64,000 nt of DNA, from NCBI RefSeq assembly GCF_001693335.1, contig NZ_CP016503.1, positions 1,054,001 to 1,118,000 of the forward strand, given 5' to 3'. The notes under the pieces were generated by a model, which worked only from the letters and a program-made list of their open reading frames with translations, made no database searches and had not been told where the DNA came from. This document shows positions 16,343 through 27,500 of this stretch, piece after piece; the first letter of the stretch is position 1; the number at the start of each line of letters is the position of its first letter. Position numbers and translations under genes: made by a program. Origin of the DNA: Helicobacter enhydrae (GTDB lineage Bacteria > Campylobacterota > Campylobacteria > Campylobacterales > Helicobacteraceae).

Positions 16343-17266
16343 TTATGCTGAAATCCATTTGTGCAATTTTAATCTAAAAGCATTGATTTTATTTTTGTAA
16401 AAAGCCTTGAGTTTGACAAAAAGTCTCGGGGGGGGGGTGAGAATAATACGATGCTTTTGAGCCAAAAGTTTGGCACGCTTGAGGTATTCTTTGTCGTTTT
16501 TGTAACCTATCGATGCGTGAGTCAAAAAGTGATAAGGCGGTTGAAAATCTTTGAGATAGCCCCTATCTTGATAACAAAGATAAATAGCTTCAAAGACATC
16601 GAGCAAATCATAACTTCTGAAATTTGCGTGTGTTGCCATAATGCTATCACTGCGTCGTCGATAGAAATAGGGCATTCCAAAAAAACGCACAAAAGAAGAG
16701 GCTTGTGGGGCAATCATATACAAAAACGCTTCATCTTCATAAATCTTGCCTTCCAAAAACTCCACCCCACATCGTTTCAAAAACTCCGTTGCAAACAAAA
16801 ATCTCCAAACTGCCCCCCCAAATACGATATTGGAAGAACTAGGTGTGCAAACTTGGATCGATTCTTTGCGAGTGGGTTGGATCTCTGGCTGTTGGGTTTC
16901 TGAAAAATAAGCAATATTATCATTGCAGACAAAATCGGCTTGATGTGTGGTGAGAGTTTTTAGCATTTCATCAATGTAGCCATTTGATAAATAATCATCA
17001 CTATCGACAAAGGCGATAAACTCCCCACTTGCTTGTCGCATTCCGACATTTCTTGCTTTACTCAAGCCTCCGTTTTCTTGAGAGATAAGGGTGAAGCGTG
17101 AATCTTGGATATATGTTTTTGCGATAGCTTCGCTTTCATCGGTGCTTCCGTCATTGATTAGGATAATCTCAAGATGTGGATAGGTTTGATTGACCAAAGA
17201 ATCAAGGCATTCTTTCAAATAGGGGGCGACATTGTAGATAGGGACAATTATGCTTACCAAACTCAT
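16343..17266 (-). CDS. GT2-family glycosyltransferase with C-tract near the C-terminus
   Basis: A 307-residue inverting glycosyltransferase. SIIVPIYNVAPYLKECLDSL starts the GT-A fold, NDGSTDES is the nucleotide motif, and AFVDSDDYL carries the DxD. The acceptor side shows EGKIYEDEAF (ED motif) and YFYRRRSDSIM, as in LPS and capsule transferases. The start is the ATG at 17266 with AAGGA upstream; a TTG one codon earlier is weaker. A C10 tract encodes three prolines near residue 277, followed by a basic, amphipathic tail (RLFVKLKAFYKNKINAFRLK). Other tract lengths would replace only this tail. The hydrolase gene follows within 12 nt, so they are likely cotranscribed. Confidence 0.88.
   Translation of the reverse strand: MSLVSIIVPIYNVAPYLKECLDSLVNQTYPHLEIILINDGSTDESEAIAKTYIQDSRFTLISQENGGLSKARNVGMRQASGEFIAFVDSDDYLSNGYIDEMLKTLTTHQADFVCNDNIAYFSETQQPEIQPTRKESIQVCTPSSSNIVFGGAVWRFLFATEFLKRCGVEFLEGKIYEDEAFLYMIAPQASSFVRFFGMPYFYRRRSDSIMATHANFRSYDLLDVFEAIYLCYQDRGYLKDFQPPYHFLTHASIGYKNDKEYLKRAKLLAQKHRIILTPPPRLFVKLKAFYKNKINAFRLKLHKWISA
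16428..16437 (+). repeat. G10/C10 tract in the 3' end of the GT2 gene
   Basis: Ten G residues on the plus strand, read as C10 in the leftward GT2 gene. At C10 the tail of about 27 residues is read. By my translation C9 gives a different tail ending about seven codons earlier, and C11 stops after about 13 codons. Confidence 0.85.
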
Positions 17267-17293
17267 CAATGTCCTTGATAAGGCTAGGAAGCC

Positions 17294-17551
17294 TTATGAA
17301 AGTTTAAATGGATTTTCAACCACTTTTTTGCGATCAACGATATAAGGAATCAGAGCCATGTGTCTTGCTCTTTTGATCGCTTTTTCTACGCGTTCTTGCC
17401 ATTTTTTCGTATTGCCTGTTAGGCGTCTTGGCATAATTTTGTAACGCTCTGAGAGAGAGTATTTGAGCATATCGATGTCTTTGTAGTCGATAAACTCAAT
17501 CTTTGCTTCAGTGTATCGGCAATAGCGTTTTGAATATTTTTTCTTTTCCAT
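17294..17551 (-). CDS. rpsR: 30S ribosomal protein S18
   Basis: An 85-residue S18 with the typical [25 protein letters not shown] core and the basic [23 protein letters not shown]-terminal helix. It binds S6 in the small-subunit platform. It is the last gene of the rpsF-ssb-rpsR cluster, ten nt after ssb, the order I recall from H. pylori. Confidence 0.97.
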   Translation of the reverse strand: MEKKKYSKRYCRYTEAKIEFIDYKDIDMLKYSLSERYKIMPRRLTGNTKKWQERVEKAIKRARHMALIPYIVDRKKVVENPFKLS

Positions 17552-17560
17552 ATTTCACTC

Positions 17561-18040
17561 CTAGAATGGGATTTCGTCATCATCAATATTGATTTCAGGA
17601 ATATTTTGCGTATATTGATGATTTGGTGTTGGGTTATGTTGAGCGTAATTGGCACTTGTGTAGTCCTCTTGAGGCGGCGTATCGTTATTGCGTGGAGCAT
17701 ACGAGCCATTGTCTGCACGCGTGTCAAGCATTTGCATAGCCTCTGCGGTGATGATGTGTCTAGAACGCTTCGCTCCAGTTTGGTCTGTCCAACTCTCAAA
17801 AGTCAAACGCCCCTCAATCAAAATCTTGCTCCCCTTCCTAAGATACTGATTGGCAACTTCTGCAGTGCGTCCAAATAGCTTCGCATCCACGAAACAAGTT
17901 TCATCGCCTTGTGTGCCATCTTGTTTTTTGTAGCGACGATTTGAAGCGATACCAAGTGTCGCAATCGCACTGCCACTAGGCAAATACCTCAACTCCACAT
18001 CACGCGTTAGATTCCCAACAATAATCACTTTGTTATACAT
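17561..18040 (-). CDS. ssb: Single-stranded DNA-binding protein
   Basis: A 159-residue OB-fold protein. [19 protein letters not shown] opens the domain and [23 protein letters not shown] is in the core. The linker (about 110-150) is Pro/Asn/Gln/Tyr-rich and the extreme C-terminus DDDEIPF is the acidic tip that binds partner proteins. It protects and organises ssDNA in replication, repair and transformation. Flanked by rpsF and rpsR. Confidence 0.97.
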   Translation of the reverse strand: MYNKVIIVGNLTRDVELRYLPSGSAIATLGIASNRRYKKQDGTQGDETCFVDAKLFGRTAEVANQYLRKGSKILIEGRLTFESWTDQTGAKRSRHIITAEAMQMLDTRADNGSYAPRNNDTPPQEDYTSANYAQHNPTPNHQYTQNIPEINIDDDEIPF

Positions 18041-18055
18041 ATTCCAACCTTTGGG

Positions 18056-18499
18056 TTATACCTCTTGTGTTGCCACTGCAGTTTCTACAGCCTCTGTTTC
18101 TTGTTTCGCTGTTTCTCGCGGAGGCTTAGACTCTTCTTTTTTGGGTTTTTTGGCATATTTTGCAGGATTGTTGGCTTTATCCACCAAAGTTTCCCAAGCT
18201 TTTTGCTCTTTTTTGCTCACATATTTGATCACAATAAATCGCAAAACATCTTCGTTGATTCTATAAAGTCTCTCAAGCTCTAGAATCAATGCAGGCTCTG
18301 CCTTGAAATAAATCACAAAATAATAACCGCGTTTGTTTTTCTTGATTTCATAGGCAAGGTTTCTCATACCCATATCAAGGCAAGTTTCAATCGCACCGCC
18401 ATTTTTTGTAATCGCCTCTTTGTAAAACTCGATCTTAGCCTTTATCTCTTCTTCTGTGAGAGTGGGCTTGAGGATAAACATCGTTTCATAATGTTTCAT
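18056..18499 (-). CDS. rpsF: 30S ribosomal protein S6
   Basis: A 147-residue S6. [19 protein letters not shown] and [22 protein letters not shown] are the family signatures. The last 35 residues ([16 protein letters not shown] and on) are a low-complexity Lys/Glu/Ala/Val tail beyond the usual S6 domain. AAGGAGC lies upstream of the ATG. It is the first gene of the rpsF-ssb-rpsR operon; a hairpin in the leader may be an S6:S18-type autoregulatory site, which is only inference. Confidence 0.95.
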   Translation of the reverse strand: MKHYETMFILKPTLTEEEIKAKIEFYKEAITKNGGAIETCLDMGMRNLAYEIKKNKRGYYFVIYFKAEPALILELERLYRINEDVLRFIVIKYVSKKEQKAWETLVDKANNPAKYAKKPKKEESKPPRETAKQETEAVETAVATQEV

Positions 18500-18521
18500 T
18501 AAAGCTCCTTGTGGATTTTTA

Positions 18522-18544
18522 GCCTAATTGATGATCAATCAGGC
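18522..18544 (-). promoter_or_regulatory. Leader hairpin upstream of rpsF
   Basis: GCCTGATTGAT followed by CATCAATTAGGC forms an almost fully paired hairpin between holA and rpsF. It lies downstream of a -10-like TAAAAT (18573-18578, minus strand), so it would be in the rpsF leader. It could be an S6:S18-binding leader structure or a holA attenuator. Confidence 0.35.
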
Positions 18545-18575
18545 AAGGTCTTTTTAAAATAAAAAGCTCGGCATT

Positions 18576-19571
18576 TTAGCGTAAAATTTCTTGAAGTTTA
18601 TTTAAAGCGATGATTGCGTTCAACGCCTTGCCCTTACCCGCAAAGATTGCCAATCTCCAATCTAGCAAAGCCTCAAAGATATGTTGATATTGCCACTCAC
18701 GCAAAGAACTTGCCTCACGCGTATATCTCTCTGCGATATGTCTTGGCGGGATGTAGCCCAAAATCTCTTTGAGGTCGATGTTACCGCTGATACGCATATG
18801 GGCAAAAATTACAAAAAGTCGATAAAAATAAGAAGCGATCGCATTGAGCAATTCCATTTCATCGAGCCCCTCTTCCTCAAGCTGGGCATAGATAGGGAGG
18901 ACTTGTTTTTTTTCTAGCAATGCTTTGAGCAAATCATCAAATTCTAGATTGCCTAGACTAGAGCAAAGTGCGTCGATGTCTTTGTGCGTGATTTGGTGGT
19001 TGTAATGGCTGAATTTTTCAAGCTCTTTGAGGGCAATGCCGAGGTCTCCGTTTTGGAGGTTGAGGAGATAGGTGAGGGTTTGCCCACTGATTTGGAGCTG
19101 GTGTTCTTTGGCTTTTTGTGCAAGTATTAGCTGGGATTCTTGCAGGCTGGGTTTGAAGAAACGCACTTCAATCGCACCCGCTCCATTGAAAGCACTTGCC
19201 ATTTCTTTGCAGTCTTTGGAGTATTCTCCGCTGGTTCTGGCTTCATTGTGATAAAACTCGATGAGCAAAAAATTGTCCGTATTGCTTTGTGTGGCTTTCA
19301 CTAGTGCTTGTAGCTCTTTTTTGGAAATCTTTTTGTCTATTTTTAGAATCACAAGAGTGCGATCTCCAAAAAGCGAGGATTGCCCCAAAAGACTAAGCAC
19401 CAAAGCATAATCATATTCGCCAAAATAAAATTTTGAAATATTTTCTGGCTGTGTTGTTTGCTTGGCGATTTGAGACGCATAGTGTTGGATCCAAAAAACC
19501 CCATCGCCATAGAGTAGCGTGGCATTTGGCGTCTGTGTTTTCAAAAAATTCTCTAACTCTTGTCTTCTCAT
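18576..19571 (-). CDS. holA: DNA polymerase III delta subunit
   Basis: A 331-residue clamp-loader subunit that opens the beta clamp. ATLLYGDGVFWIQHYASQIA, SLFGDRTLVILKIDKK and YLLNLQNGDLGIALKELEKF are the family's N-terminal and middle motifs; the C-terminal third is helical. In H. pylori holA also lies next to rpsF. The start overlaps the stop of the split GT2 gene (ATGA), so that glycosyltransferase has been placed in the same transcription unit directly upstream of holA. Confidence 0.88.
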   Translation of the reverse strand: MRRQELENFLKTQTPNATLLYGDGVFWIQHYASQIAKQTTQPENISKFYFGEYDYALVLSLLGQSSLFGDRTLVILKIDKKISKKELQALVKATQSNTDNFLLIEFYHNEARTSGEYSKDCKEMASAFNGAGAIEVRFFKPSLQESQLILAQKAKEHQLQISGQTLTYLLNLQNGDLGIALKELEKFSHYNHQITHKDIDALCSSLGNLEFDDLLKALLEKKQVLPIYAQLEEEGLDEMELLNAIASYFYRLFVIFAHMRISGNIDLKEILGYIPPRHIAERYTREASSLREWQYQHIFEALLDWRLAIFAGKGKALNAIIALNKLQEILR

Positions 19572-20047
19572 TTTGGGTTCTTTAGAAACCTAAGCAGTTT
19601 TTGCACATATTTTGCAATAAACGGGAAATGATAGGCTAGTCTAGTTTTAAGTTTCGCATAAGGCAAAAGTCGAGCGAGATCTTGTTTTTTTGCCAAAGTG
19701 GGGTTTTCAAGCCAGCAAGACACAGGAGCTTGGGCACAGCTTTTTAAGCAACGCTTAACTAAGGGATGGATTGCAATTAGCTCTTGTTGATCTAGGAGAG
19801 AAAGCAAATAATTGCAATTTGTTTGATAGGATTTAAATATTAAATCATTAGGATGTTTCCAAAAAGTTTCTATACAAGAGATAGAGCCTTGTCTTTGGCG
19901 GTATAAAAATACACCATCAAAAAAAGAAATTTTATCTGCGGCAAGAAAGAGTTGGAAGCCAAAAATAAGATCTTCATTGATAATCCCTTCGATAAATCTT
20001 AAGTCATTATCCTGCACAAGTTTCATTTTTATCCCCCCCCCCCCCAA
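19568..20047 (-). CDS. Split GT2 glycosyltransferase, C-terminal part (out of frame)
   Basis: This is the 3' half of one GT2 gene whose 5' half is at 20029-20532. Residues KLVQDNDLRFIEGIINEDLIFGFQ (read across the tract) and FLYRQRQGSISC are the acceptor-side motifs that normally follow the FSW-type segment at the end of the 5' half. As it stands the half begins after a G13 tract, with only a TTG inside the tract or the ATG at 20024 as start. The intact protein would be about 320 residues. Its stop overlaps the holA start (ATGA). It is probably not translated as an active enzyme in this tract state. Confidence 0.75.
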   Translation of the reverse strand: MGGGGIKMKLVQDNDLRFIEGIINEDLIFGFQLFLAADKISFFDGVFLYRQRQGSISCIETFWKHPNDLIFKSYQTNCNYLLSLLDQQELIAIHPLVKRCLKSCAQAPVSCWLENPTLAKKQDLARLLPYAKLKTRLAYHFPFIAKYVQKLLRFLKNPK

Positions 20048-20532
20048 CTAAAAGCAAAATAATTTCCTTCGATTGAAGCAAGATATTCCATCGCTCTACA
20101 ACTTGAGTCTTGCCTTGTGTATCTTTCCAATGGTTTGCCTTCTTCGCTTATAAACTGCACTCCCCCCAGCAATATATCTGCATCAGGATATTTTGTGGCA
20201 TTTTCTACCATAGAGACCAAAAAACCTTCACCTATCATATCATCAGAATCAAGAAAAACTAGAATATCATCTCTTTTTGGATTATTTTTCAACACTTCTT
20301 CAATTCCGGCATTTCTTGCACTGCTCAAACCTCCATTTTCTTTGCAAATCAAAGTGATGTGTGAATGGTTTAGATATTTTTTGGCAATCTCTCCACTCTT
20401 GTCTGTGCTTCCATCATTCACTAAAATGATTGAGGTATTTTGATAGCTTTGATGAAGTATGGATTGAATGCAATCTTGAAGATATTTTTCAACATTATAA
20501 AATGGAACAACAACATAAATATGTGGTTTCAT
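20029..20532 (-). CDS. Split GT2 glycosyltransferase, N-terminal part (phase OFF)
   Basis: A 167-residue product with the complete GT-A nucleotide-binding half: VVVPFYNVEKYLQDCIQSIL, NDGSTDKSGEIA, GGLSSARNAGIEE and FLDSDDMIGEG (DxD). It ends at a run of Gly codons from the G13 tract and then TAA, so the acceptor-binding half is missing. AAAGGA lies upstream of the ATG at 20532 and a TGCTAGAAT promoter lies further up. Together with the downstream frame it makes a normal LPS-type GT2; the gene is most simply a phase-variable transferase caught OFF. Confidence 0.85.
   Translation of the reverse strand: MKPHIYVVVPFYNVEKYLQDCIQSILHQSYQNTSIILVNDGSTDKSGEIAKKYLNHSHITLICKENGGLSSARNAGIEEVLKNNPKRDDILVFLDSDDMIGEGFLVSMVENATKYPDADILLGGVQFISEEGKPLERYTRQDSSCRAMEYLASIEGNYFAFSWGGGG
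20033..20045 (+). repeat. C13/G13 tract splitting the GT2 gene
   Basis: Thirteen C on the plus strand, read as G13 by the leftward gene. At G13 the upstream half stops at a TAA directly after the tract; by my frame count G11 or G14 would join both halves into one open frame. Confidence 0.9.
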
Positions 20533-20568
20533 TTCTGTCCTTTGTGTTTTGTGTGGATGGTTTTTATC

Positions 20569-20577
20569 ATTCTAGCA
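20569..20577 (-). promoter_or_regulatory. Extended -10 promoter for the split GT2 gene
   Basis: TGCTAGAAT on the minus strand about 37 nt upstream of the ATG, the same word as at the AT1 promoter. Confidence 0.5.
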
Positions 20578-20865
20578 TATCTTTGAAGTGTTGCAAAACC
20601 CCAAATGCCTTTGGTTTTCTCTACAATGGGGTTTGCAGAAACTTGTTGCCAAATGTTGTGTGCCAATGCCTTGAGGCTTGGCTTGATTCTGTTTTTGAAA
20701 TTGGCTTGAGAGGCTCTATACTCTTTGGTGATTGTTGAGTTGTCGAATCTTGGCTTGAATGAAGCACGGATTCTTGGTTTTTCAAATTTGATGAAATCTT
20801 GCTTGAGATTGCTTTTTCAAAAGCACACTTTCTAATCACCAAATCCAACTTTGCTTTTTCTCTAT
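20578..20865. other. Non-coding spacer with degenerate repeat modules
   Basis: It contains GCAAAACCCC, GAAGCACGGATTC, TTGCTTGAGATTGC and AAAAGCACACTTTC words typical of the sequence beside the dispersed repeat. No gene is seen. Confidence 0.5.
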
Positions 20866-21273
20866 AAGGGGGACAAGGGGGTTTATTGCGAGGCACCCCC
20901 CTTATCCCCCTTAAAATCCCCCAAACCCCTGCCCGCTTTTTGTGTGACAACACAACGATAGAGTGCAATGTTTGAGTTTGATTCTTGTTTGTTGTTTTGT
21001 TGATTTGATTTTAGATTTATTGATTTGATTCTAGTTTTTGCATTTATTTCTTAGAATCTTTAGAATCTCCATAAAAACCCCTGATCAATTTATAAACCCA
21101 ACTACTTCAAAAAATCAATAGGAAACCGCTTCCCAAACCAACCTTGTAGAACCAAAAAAGATTCTAAGTCAATGTAATCTTGAACAAGCCTTGCTAATGC
21201 AATGCTGGGGTTATGGGGGTTGTTAAGGGGGATAAGGGGAACGCTGCTATAAGTTCCCCTTGCCCCCCTTAAG
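20866..21273 (+). repeat. G-quadruplex/hairpin-ended dispersed repeat, copy 3 (forward)
   Basis: A 408 bp copy upstream of AT2, nearly identical to copy 1 across its full length, including the middle region and about 50 bp of flank beyond the right end. The G-quadruplex motifs are at 20896-20929 (minus strand) and 21207-21239 (plus strand). The high identity suggests recent duplication or gene conversion. Confidence 0.9.
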
Positions 21274-21486
21274 AGAGATCCTAGAGGATTCTAGAATTGT
21301 ATAAAGGGTGGTTTGCTCAAGCCAACTTTAAAAGAAAGAATCCAAGTCGTGCTTGAAAACTAGAAAAAGTGCTTTTGCAAAACAAAGCCCCAAAAAGAGA
21401 GCAGGCAAACCAAGAATCGCCAAAACCATACTTTTGCAAAAAGATCCTGAAACCACCGCTACCCCTCTGTAGCTTATCTGAACCTT
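21274..21486. other. Non-coding spacer after repeat copy 3
   Basis: The first 50 bases match the flank of copy 1 (GATCCTAGAGGATTCTAG and on). The rest has modules such as GTGCTTTTGCAAAAC. No gene is seen. Confidence 0.45.
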
Positions 21487-21591
21487 AAAAGAAAATGATA
21501 TGTTTTTGCACTTTTTTAATTTCAGTAACCTTTCATTAACTTTTGTTATACAATGAATCCACTTTAAGAAAAAATCAAGAAAGGATTTCCT
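21487..21591 (+). promoter_or_regulatory. AT2 promoter region, duplicated at AT3
   Basis: About 105 bases upstream of AT2, with TTATACAAT (-10-like, 21546-21554) and AAAGGA before the ATG. The same sequence recurs with few changes at 27748-27853 before AT3, and a TATACAAT box also precedes AT4. Confidence 0.6.
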
Positions 21592-24500
21592 ATGACACGA
21601 GACATAAGAAACACCAAACCAAACACTTCATCTTTTTTCAAACCCATTGTGGCTAGTTCTTTGGCATTGGCATTGAGTGTGAGTGGGGCGAGTGGGGCTG
21701 GGGATTGCAACCCCTCTGACGATGAGGCACAGATTTGCACAGGGATGGGTGCTACAAGCGACTTGACAAAAGTAACTTTGCCTTTAAAAATTAGTGGGGG
21801 AGGCAATGAGAGTTTTAAATTTATAGAATCAGGTGGCTTCCATCAACCGCAACTCATATCAAATGGCAGCCCTACCACATCAACCTTAGTGGAAACACTG
21901 ACTTTTCAATTTGGCAATGACGCACAAGTCAAAGCAACAAAAGATAGCAACAAAGTGACTATCGCAGGAAAAACAGGGGATACGCACTTATTCCTAGGCA
22001 CAGGAACCAAGGGCTTGAAAATGGGGAGTGGGACAGGCACTCTAATTTTTGATTTTACTAACACCACAGGTTCAGATAATCATACTATGACACTCAATTT
22101 GGGCACTGGCACCGACACAGACAAACAGGTTTCTTTGTTGGGCAATATTGAAGTCATAGGCAAGGCAAAAGCAAAAGCAAAAGCAAAAGCAAAAGCAAAG
22201 GATGATACTAGTCAAGACACATTTGAAGCACAACTCAAAGGCAATATCAAAGGAAACATCTCTGTTGGCTCTGGAGCACAATCCAACAAAAAATACAATC
22301 TCAAAAGCCTTTTTGATTTTATTGAAGTAGCAGGACAAATGCAAGAAGCTATCATCGATGGCACAATCGCAACAAATGGAAATGGTGTAGAAACAGAATT
22401 AGCCTTTCATAAAAATGGGACAATCAAAGGCAATATCACCACAGCCCCAGAGAGTAAAACCAACATCACTCTCAAAAAAGACAGCTCTACCCTCACACTA
22501 GGTGGAGGAAATAACACAATCACTAAGCTTGACTTAGATTCAGGTGTTACTCAAGCTACTCTTAAACTCACAGGAGGCAAAGGCGAAACTAGAGATTCTA
22601 GCAGCACAAAACCCATAGATCAACAAACAACGATTTATCAAGTTACAAATGGTAACAAACTCGAAGTGAAGTTTGACAAAAACGAATCGCACCTCACTAT
22701 CGGCAAAGCAGATGATAGCGTGGATAATCAACTCAAAGCCCTAAAATTTGGGGCTAATACAAAAGGAACACTTATCGTTGCGGGTAAAAGCACCACAATC
22801 ACTCAAGCAGTGAGTGTTGCAGATACTCAAACCCTCGATCTCAGAGTCACAGGGCAAAGACTCGCTCTAACTAATGCACTCAAAACCACAGGTAGTGGAA
22901 TCATCAATGCCTATCTTACTGGAAGTGGAGAGAATCAAGGAATCCTTGAACTTGCAGCAGGAGAAAACAAAATCACTAGACTAGGAATCGTTGAAAGCCC
23001 ACTTGAAAATAATAAAAACACTCCAAGATACGGAACACTACTTCTAAAATCAGGCAATACAACGATTGCACAAGGTGTGAGTGTGACAAACAGCAAGCAT
23101 ACTCTAACGCTAAAGTTTGAAGGTGCAAGTCCCAATCTCACTCTAACAAACAACTTGACAAATAGCGATGGAAAAGCGGTGATTGATTTTAATGGAACAA
23201 GTGGAACACTTACTAGCTCAATCAACACTAGCACTGCTACAGACAAAAATCCAAAGGCAAAAGCCACCACCACTATCAAAGTCGCTAGTGGAAAAAGTGG
23301 AACTATCGCTGGCAGTATCACCGCAAAAAATGGTGGAGAAAACAATATTAGCTTCACAAATGAGGCTGGAGGTGGTGGTGGTCCAACACTCACTCTCAAA
23401 GGAGCAAAAAACCAAATCAATGAAGTTACGCTTGATAAAAGTGTCACAAACGCCACTCTTATACTCACGACAAATGGCGGTGGCACAAAAAATGAAACCA
23501 CAATCTTCAAACAATTAAATGGAGAAAAGCTCACCATCCAACTAGGAGGCGACTCCACCCTTACTTTGAATCCAACCAACATCATTTCAAATGAAACAAT
23601 AAACAACACAATCAAACAACTTATACTCAACAATGGAAGTAGCGGAAGCAATACCGGGAAACTTGTCCTTACAAGAGGCACAACCACAATCACAGATGCC
23701 ACTACGCTCACTAATGCCAATGATTCTCTTACTTTGGAGTTAAAAGGCGAGGGCAATGGCAACACAACTCTCACTCTCAAAAACGATCTCAAAAAAGGTA
23801 ATAGTGTCACTAATGCAACAATCAATGTCAATCTCATATCAGCATTAGGTTCTGCAACCTTGAAACTTCAAGGAAGCCAAAATACTATCACCACACTAAC
23901 AGCGGAGAATCCAAACTCTATATTGCTTTTGGAGGACAAAACAACTCCAGAAGCTCAAACCACCACCATTGATAGTATTGTGAATAACAATTTGCAAGTC
24001 AAATCCACTGCTACAACTTCCACACTAAAACTCAATAACTCTACGCAAGCTACAATCAAAAGCCTTGCACTAGGAAATGGCGAAACAGGAGGTAATGCCA
24101 AAAACACAAATTTCACTTTAGAACAAAGTGGAACTGGGCATAGCACCATCACAGAAGCCATCGCAGTGAATGGTGGGAACAAACTCACGATCAAACTTTC
24201 AGGCGATAATGCAAAATTAACCTCTGCAGGTGGCGTAACCAACAACGCCCCTGCTACAGCCCATACAACGATTAGTTTTGCAGGGACAAATGGAACTTTT
24301 GATGGAACACTCACTACAAGTAATGGGGCATTGAGTGAAGTTAAAGTGGATAAGGGCAAATCTGGAATCATTACCAAAAATGTTACTACTAGTGGTAGTG
24401 GGCAAAATAAAATCATTTTCAACAATGAGGGTAGTGAAACAAGTGAATCCACCCTTACTTTGCGAGGCAATGATAATCAATTCAAAAGCCTTACATTAGA

Positions 24501-27500
24501 TCATACAACAGCCACCCTCACCACAGAAGGCACAAAAACAACGATTACAGATGAAGTGAATGTTGGAAGTGGTAAAACCCTCAATCTCAACATTGGCTCT
24601 AGCACCAAAACCGATTCTGCAACACTCACCCTAACAAATAATCTTGAGAATAATGGAGCAGGGCTTAATATCACATTCACTGGCAATGGCACACTTGATA
24701 GCACGATCACCACAAAGGCAAATAAAACCACAATCAAGGTTGAAGCAAACAAATCAGGAACAATCACCAAAGCAGTAACTACTGAAAATGGTGGAGAAAA
24801 TGAAATCACTCTCAACAATGGCTCTACCCTCACTTTGCAAGGCACAGAAAATAAAATCAAAGCCCTTGCACTTAGTAGCACAGGCAATCCAACAGGCACA
24901 CTGATCACGGACACTACCAACACTACCACAACGATTGCTGATGCAGTAAGTGTAGGGGCAAACAAAGCCCTAAAACTTGAAGTAAAAGGAGAGAAACTTA
25001 GTTTTACAAATAATCTTAAAGCAGAAGGTGGAAAAGTTGGAGTGACTCTCAATGGAGAGCGTGGCAAAGGCATTCTTGAGGTAAAAGGAGAGAATAACAC
25101 ACTCACAAGCCTTACGGCAAAACAATATGGGAAACTGCTCCTTACAGGAAATGGCACTGCAAAAGCCACCACTATCACAGGCAATGCCACAGGAGAGAAT
25201 CTAGAAGTGAGTTTTGGCAACCAAACGAGTTTGACTTTGCAAGGGGCAAACAATCAAATCAAAACCCTTACACTTGGAACAACAAATCCCACAACAGCCA
25301 CCCTCAATCTCAAGGGTGCAAACACAACGATTGAAACTCAAGTGAGCGTAGGAGAAAATAAAACTCTCAATCTCAATATTGGATCTAGCACTGGAAACAA
25401 TTCCACCCTTACTCTAACAGGTGGATTAGAGAATGGTGGCACAGCGAAAGTCACATTTGCTGGAAGCAATAGCAAATTTGATGGTGCTATCAACACGCTA
25501 GCAAACAAAACTACAACAATTGAAGTTGCTGAAGGCAAAGCTGGAATCATCACCAAAGCAATAAGCGGAGCAGGGGAGAACACAATCACCCTCAAAAACG
25601 GCTCCGCCCTCACTTTGCAAGGGGCAAACAATCAAATCAAAACCCTTACACTTGGAACAGGCAGTCCAACAGGCACGCTCAATCTCGAGGGTGCAAACAC
25701 GACGATTGAAACTCAAGTGAGCGTTACAGACACACAAACCCTCAATCTCAATATTGGCTCTAATGCCAAAGCTGATTCTGCAACACTCACTCTAACAGGC
25801 AATCTCACAAACAATGGCACAACCAATCTCACATTCACCGGCAATGGCACACTTGATAGCACGATCACCACACAAGCAAGCAAAGCCACAGCAATTGAAG
25901 TGAGTGCAGGCAAAGCTGGAATCATCACCAAAGCAATAAGTGGAGATGGTGCTAACAACATCACGCTTAACAACGACTCCACCCTCACTTTGCAAGGGAA
26001 TAATTCCATTGCCACAACCAGTGTCGCAGGAGCTACTCTTAGATTGACAGGGGGAACTAAGACTACAATTCAAACTTTAAATGGCAATGATAAATCTCTC
26101 ATTGATCTAGCAAGTGGCACTTATCCTGCCAAAACTAGAGAGGCTTCCCCCACAAACACCGCCCACAATTTCAACCTCCTCACGATTGGAGAAACAAGTG
26201 GCACTGGCACAGGACTTGCCTCAAGCAATCTCACCTTCCAAGTTTTTGTAGATCCTAGTGCAAAACAGGGTGCAACAGATAGCAAGATTGGAGGAGAAGC
26301 CACAAAAGCAGAAAGCCCCTACGGACACGCCTATTCTGATCGTATCGTGGTTCATAAGGTTGAAGGCACCCAAGTGAGCGAAAATCTCCAAGTCATCATC
26401 GACCCACTAAAAATCTCAAAAATTACCTACCAAGGTGGAGGCACAACAACAGATGGCAATATCGCAGTCGCCACAGTGAAAAGCACGACAGGTGCTCCCT
26501 CTGTCCCTCTAGTGGATTTCACGATCCAAAACCTAGACATCGGTGGAGAGACGATCAAAGTCATCACTCGCCAACAACCCACCGACGAACACGGCAAAAT
26601 CACAGCCTCCAACGGCTACATCACCTACTTCCTAGACAATTTCATCACGCTCGGAGCAAGTCCAACCACACAAAAAATCATCTCCTCCGCCCTAACGCTC
26701 AACTATGATTTGTTTGTAGCCAATTTCAACTCTATCAACAAGCGACTAGGAGAAGTCCGCAACAACCCACACACTCAAGGCGTATGGGCAAGAGTGTTTG
26801 GAGGCAATCAAGAATCAGATTTTGGGATAGGAAGCCAAAGCACCTATGTGACTTTGCAAAGCGGTTATGACTACGCACTTGATCTAGAAAATGCAAAAAA
26901 CTATGTGGGGGTTGCACTCGCCTATGCAAGATCGCAAGGCACAAGTCGCAAAGCCACAAGTGGAGACAAAATCGTGAGCCTAGATGGTATCAACTCTCAA
27001 GCCTTTGAGATCGCGGTGTATAGCTCCTATGTGAGCCAAGTGGGCTTATACAACGACACGATTGCCAAGTTTGCCTACATCACTTCAGATTTCCAAATCA
27101 GTAGCAGTGCGACAAAAAGCCAAATCGACAACATCGCCCTCCTACTCTCCAATGAAGTGGGCTACCGCTATGCCTTTGGGGCAACGCAAGATTGGTTCAT
27201 CGATCCTCAAGCAGAGGTCGGTTTGGGCTACCTCAATCCCTCTAGATTCAATGCCAAACCTGATAGAAACACCCTTGAAGCCACACAGGCAAATATCCTT
27301 GTGCTACGCTCAAGGGCTGGGACAAGTCTAGGCAAAGAGTTTAGGGGCGAGAAATGGGCGACTTCTCTGTATGTGGGAGGATTCTACGAATATGATGCAC
27401 TGCTAGGCGGGAAAAACAATATCAAATTTTTGCATAGCGGAAGCCAAAGCATCGCTGAGTCGTATGGCTCCAATGGTCGCGTCGTGCTAAATCTCGGAGC

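Noticed and set aside
22935-26015. Long minus-strand open frames inside AT2 (up to 300 codons)
   Set aside because: Same composition artefact as in AT1; the plus-strand reading is clearly the gene.
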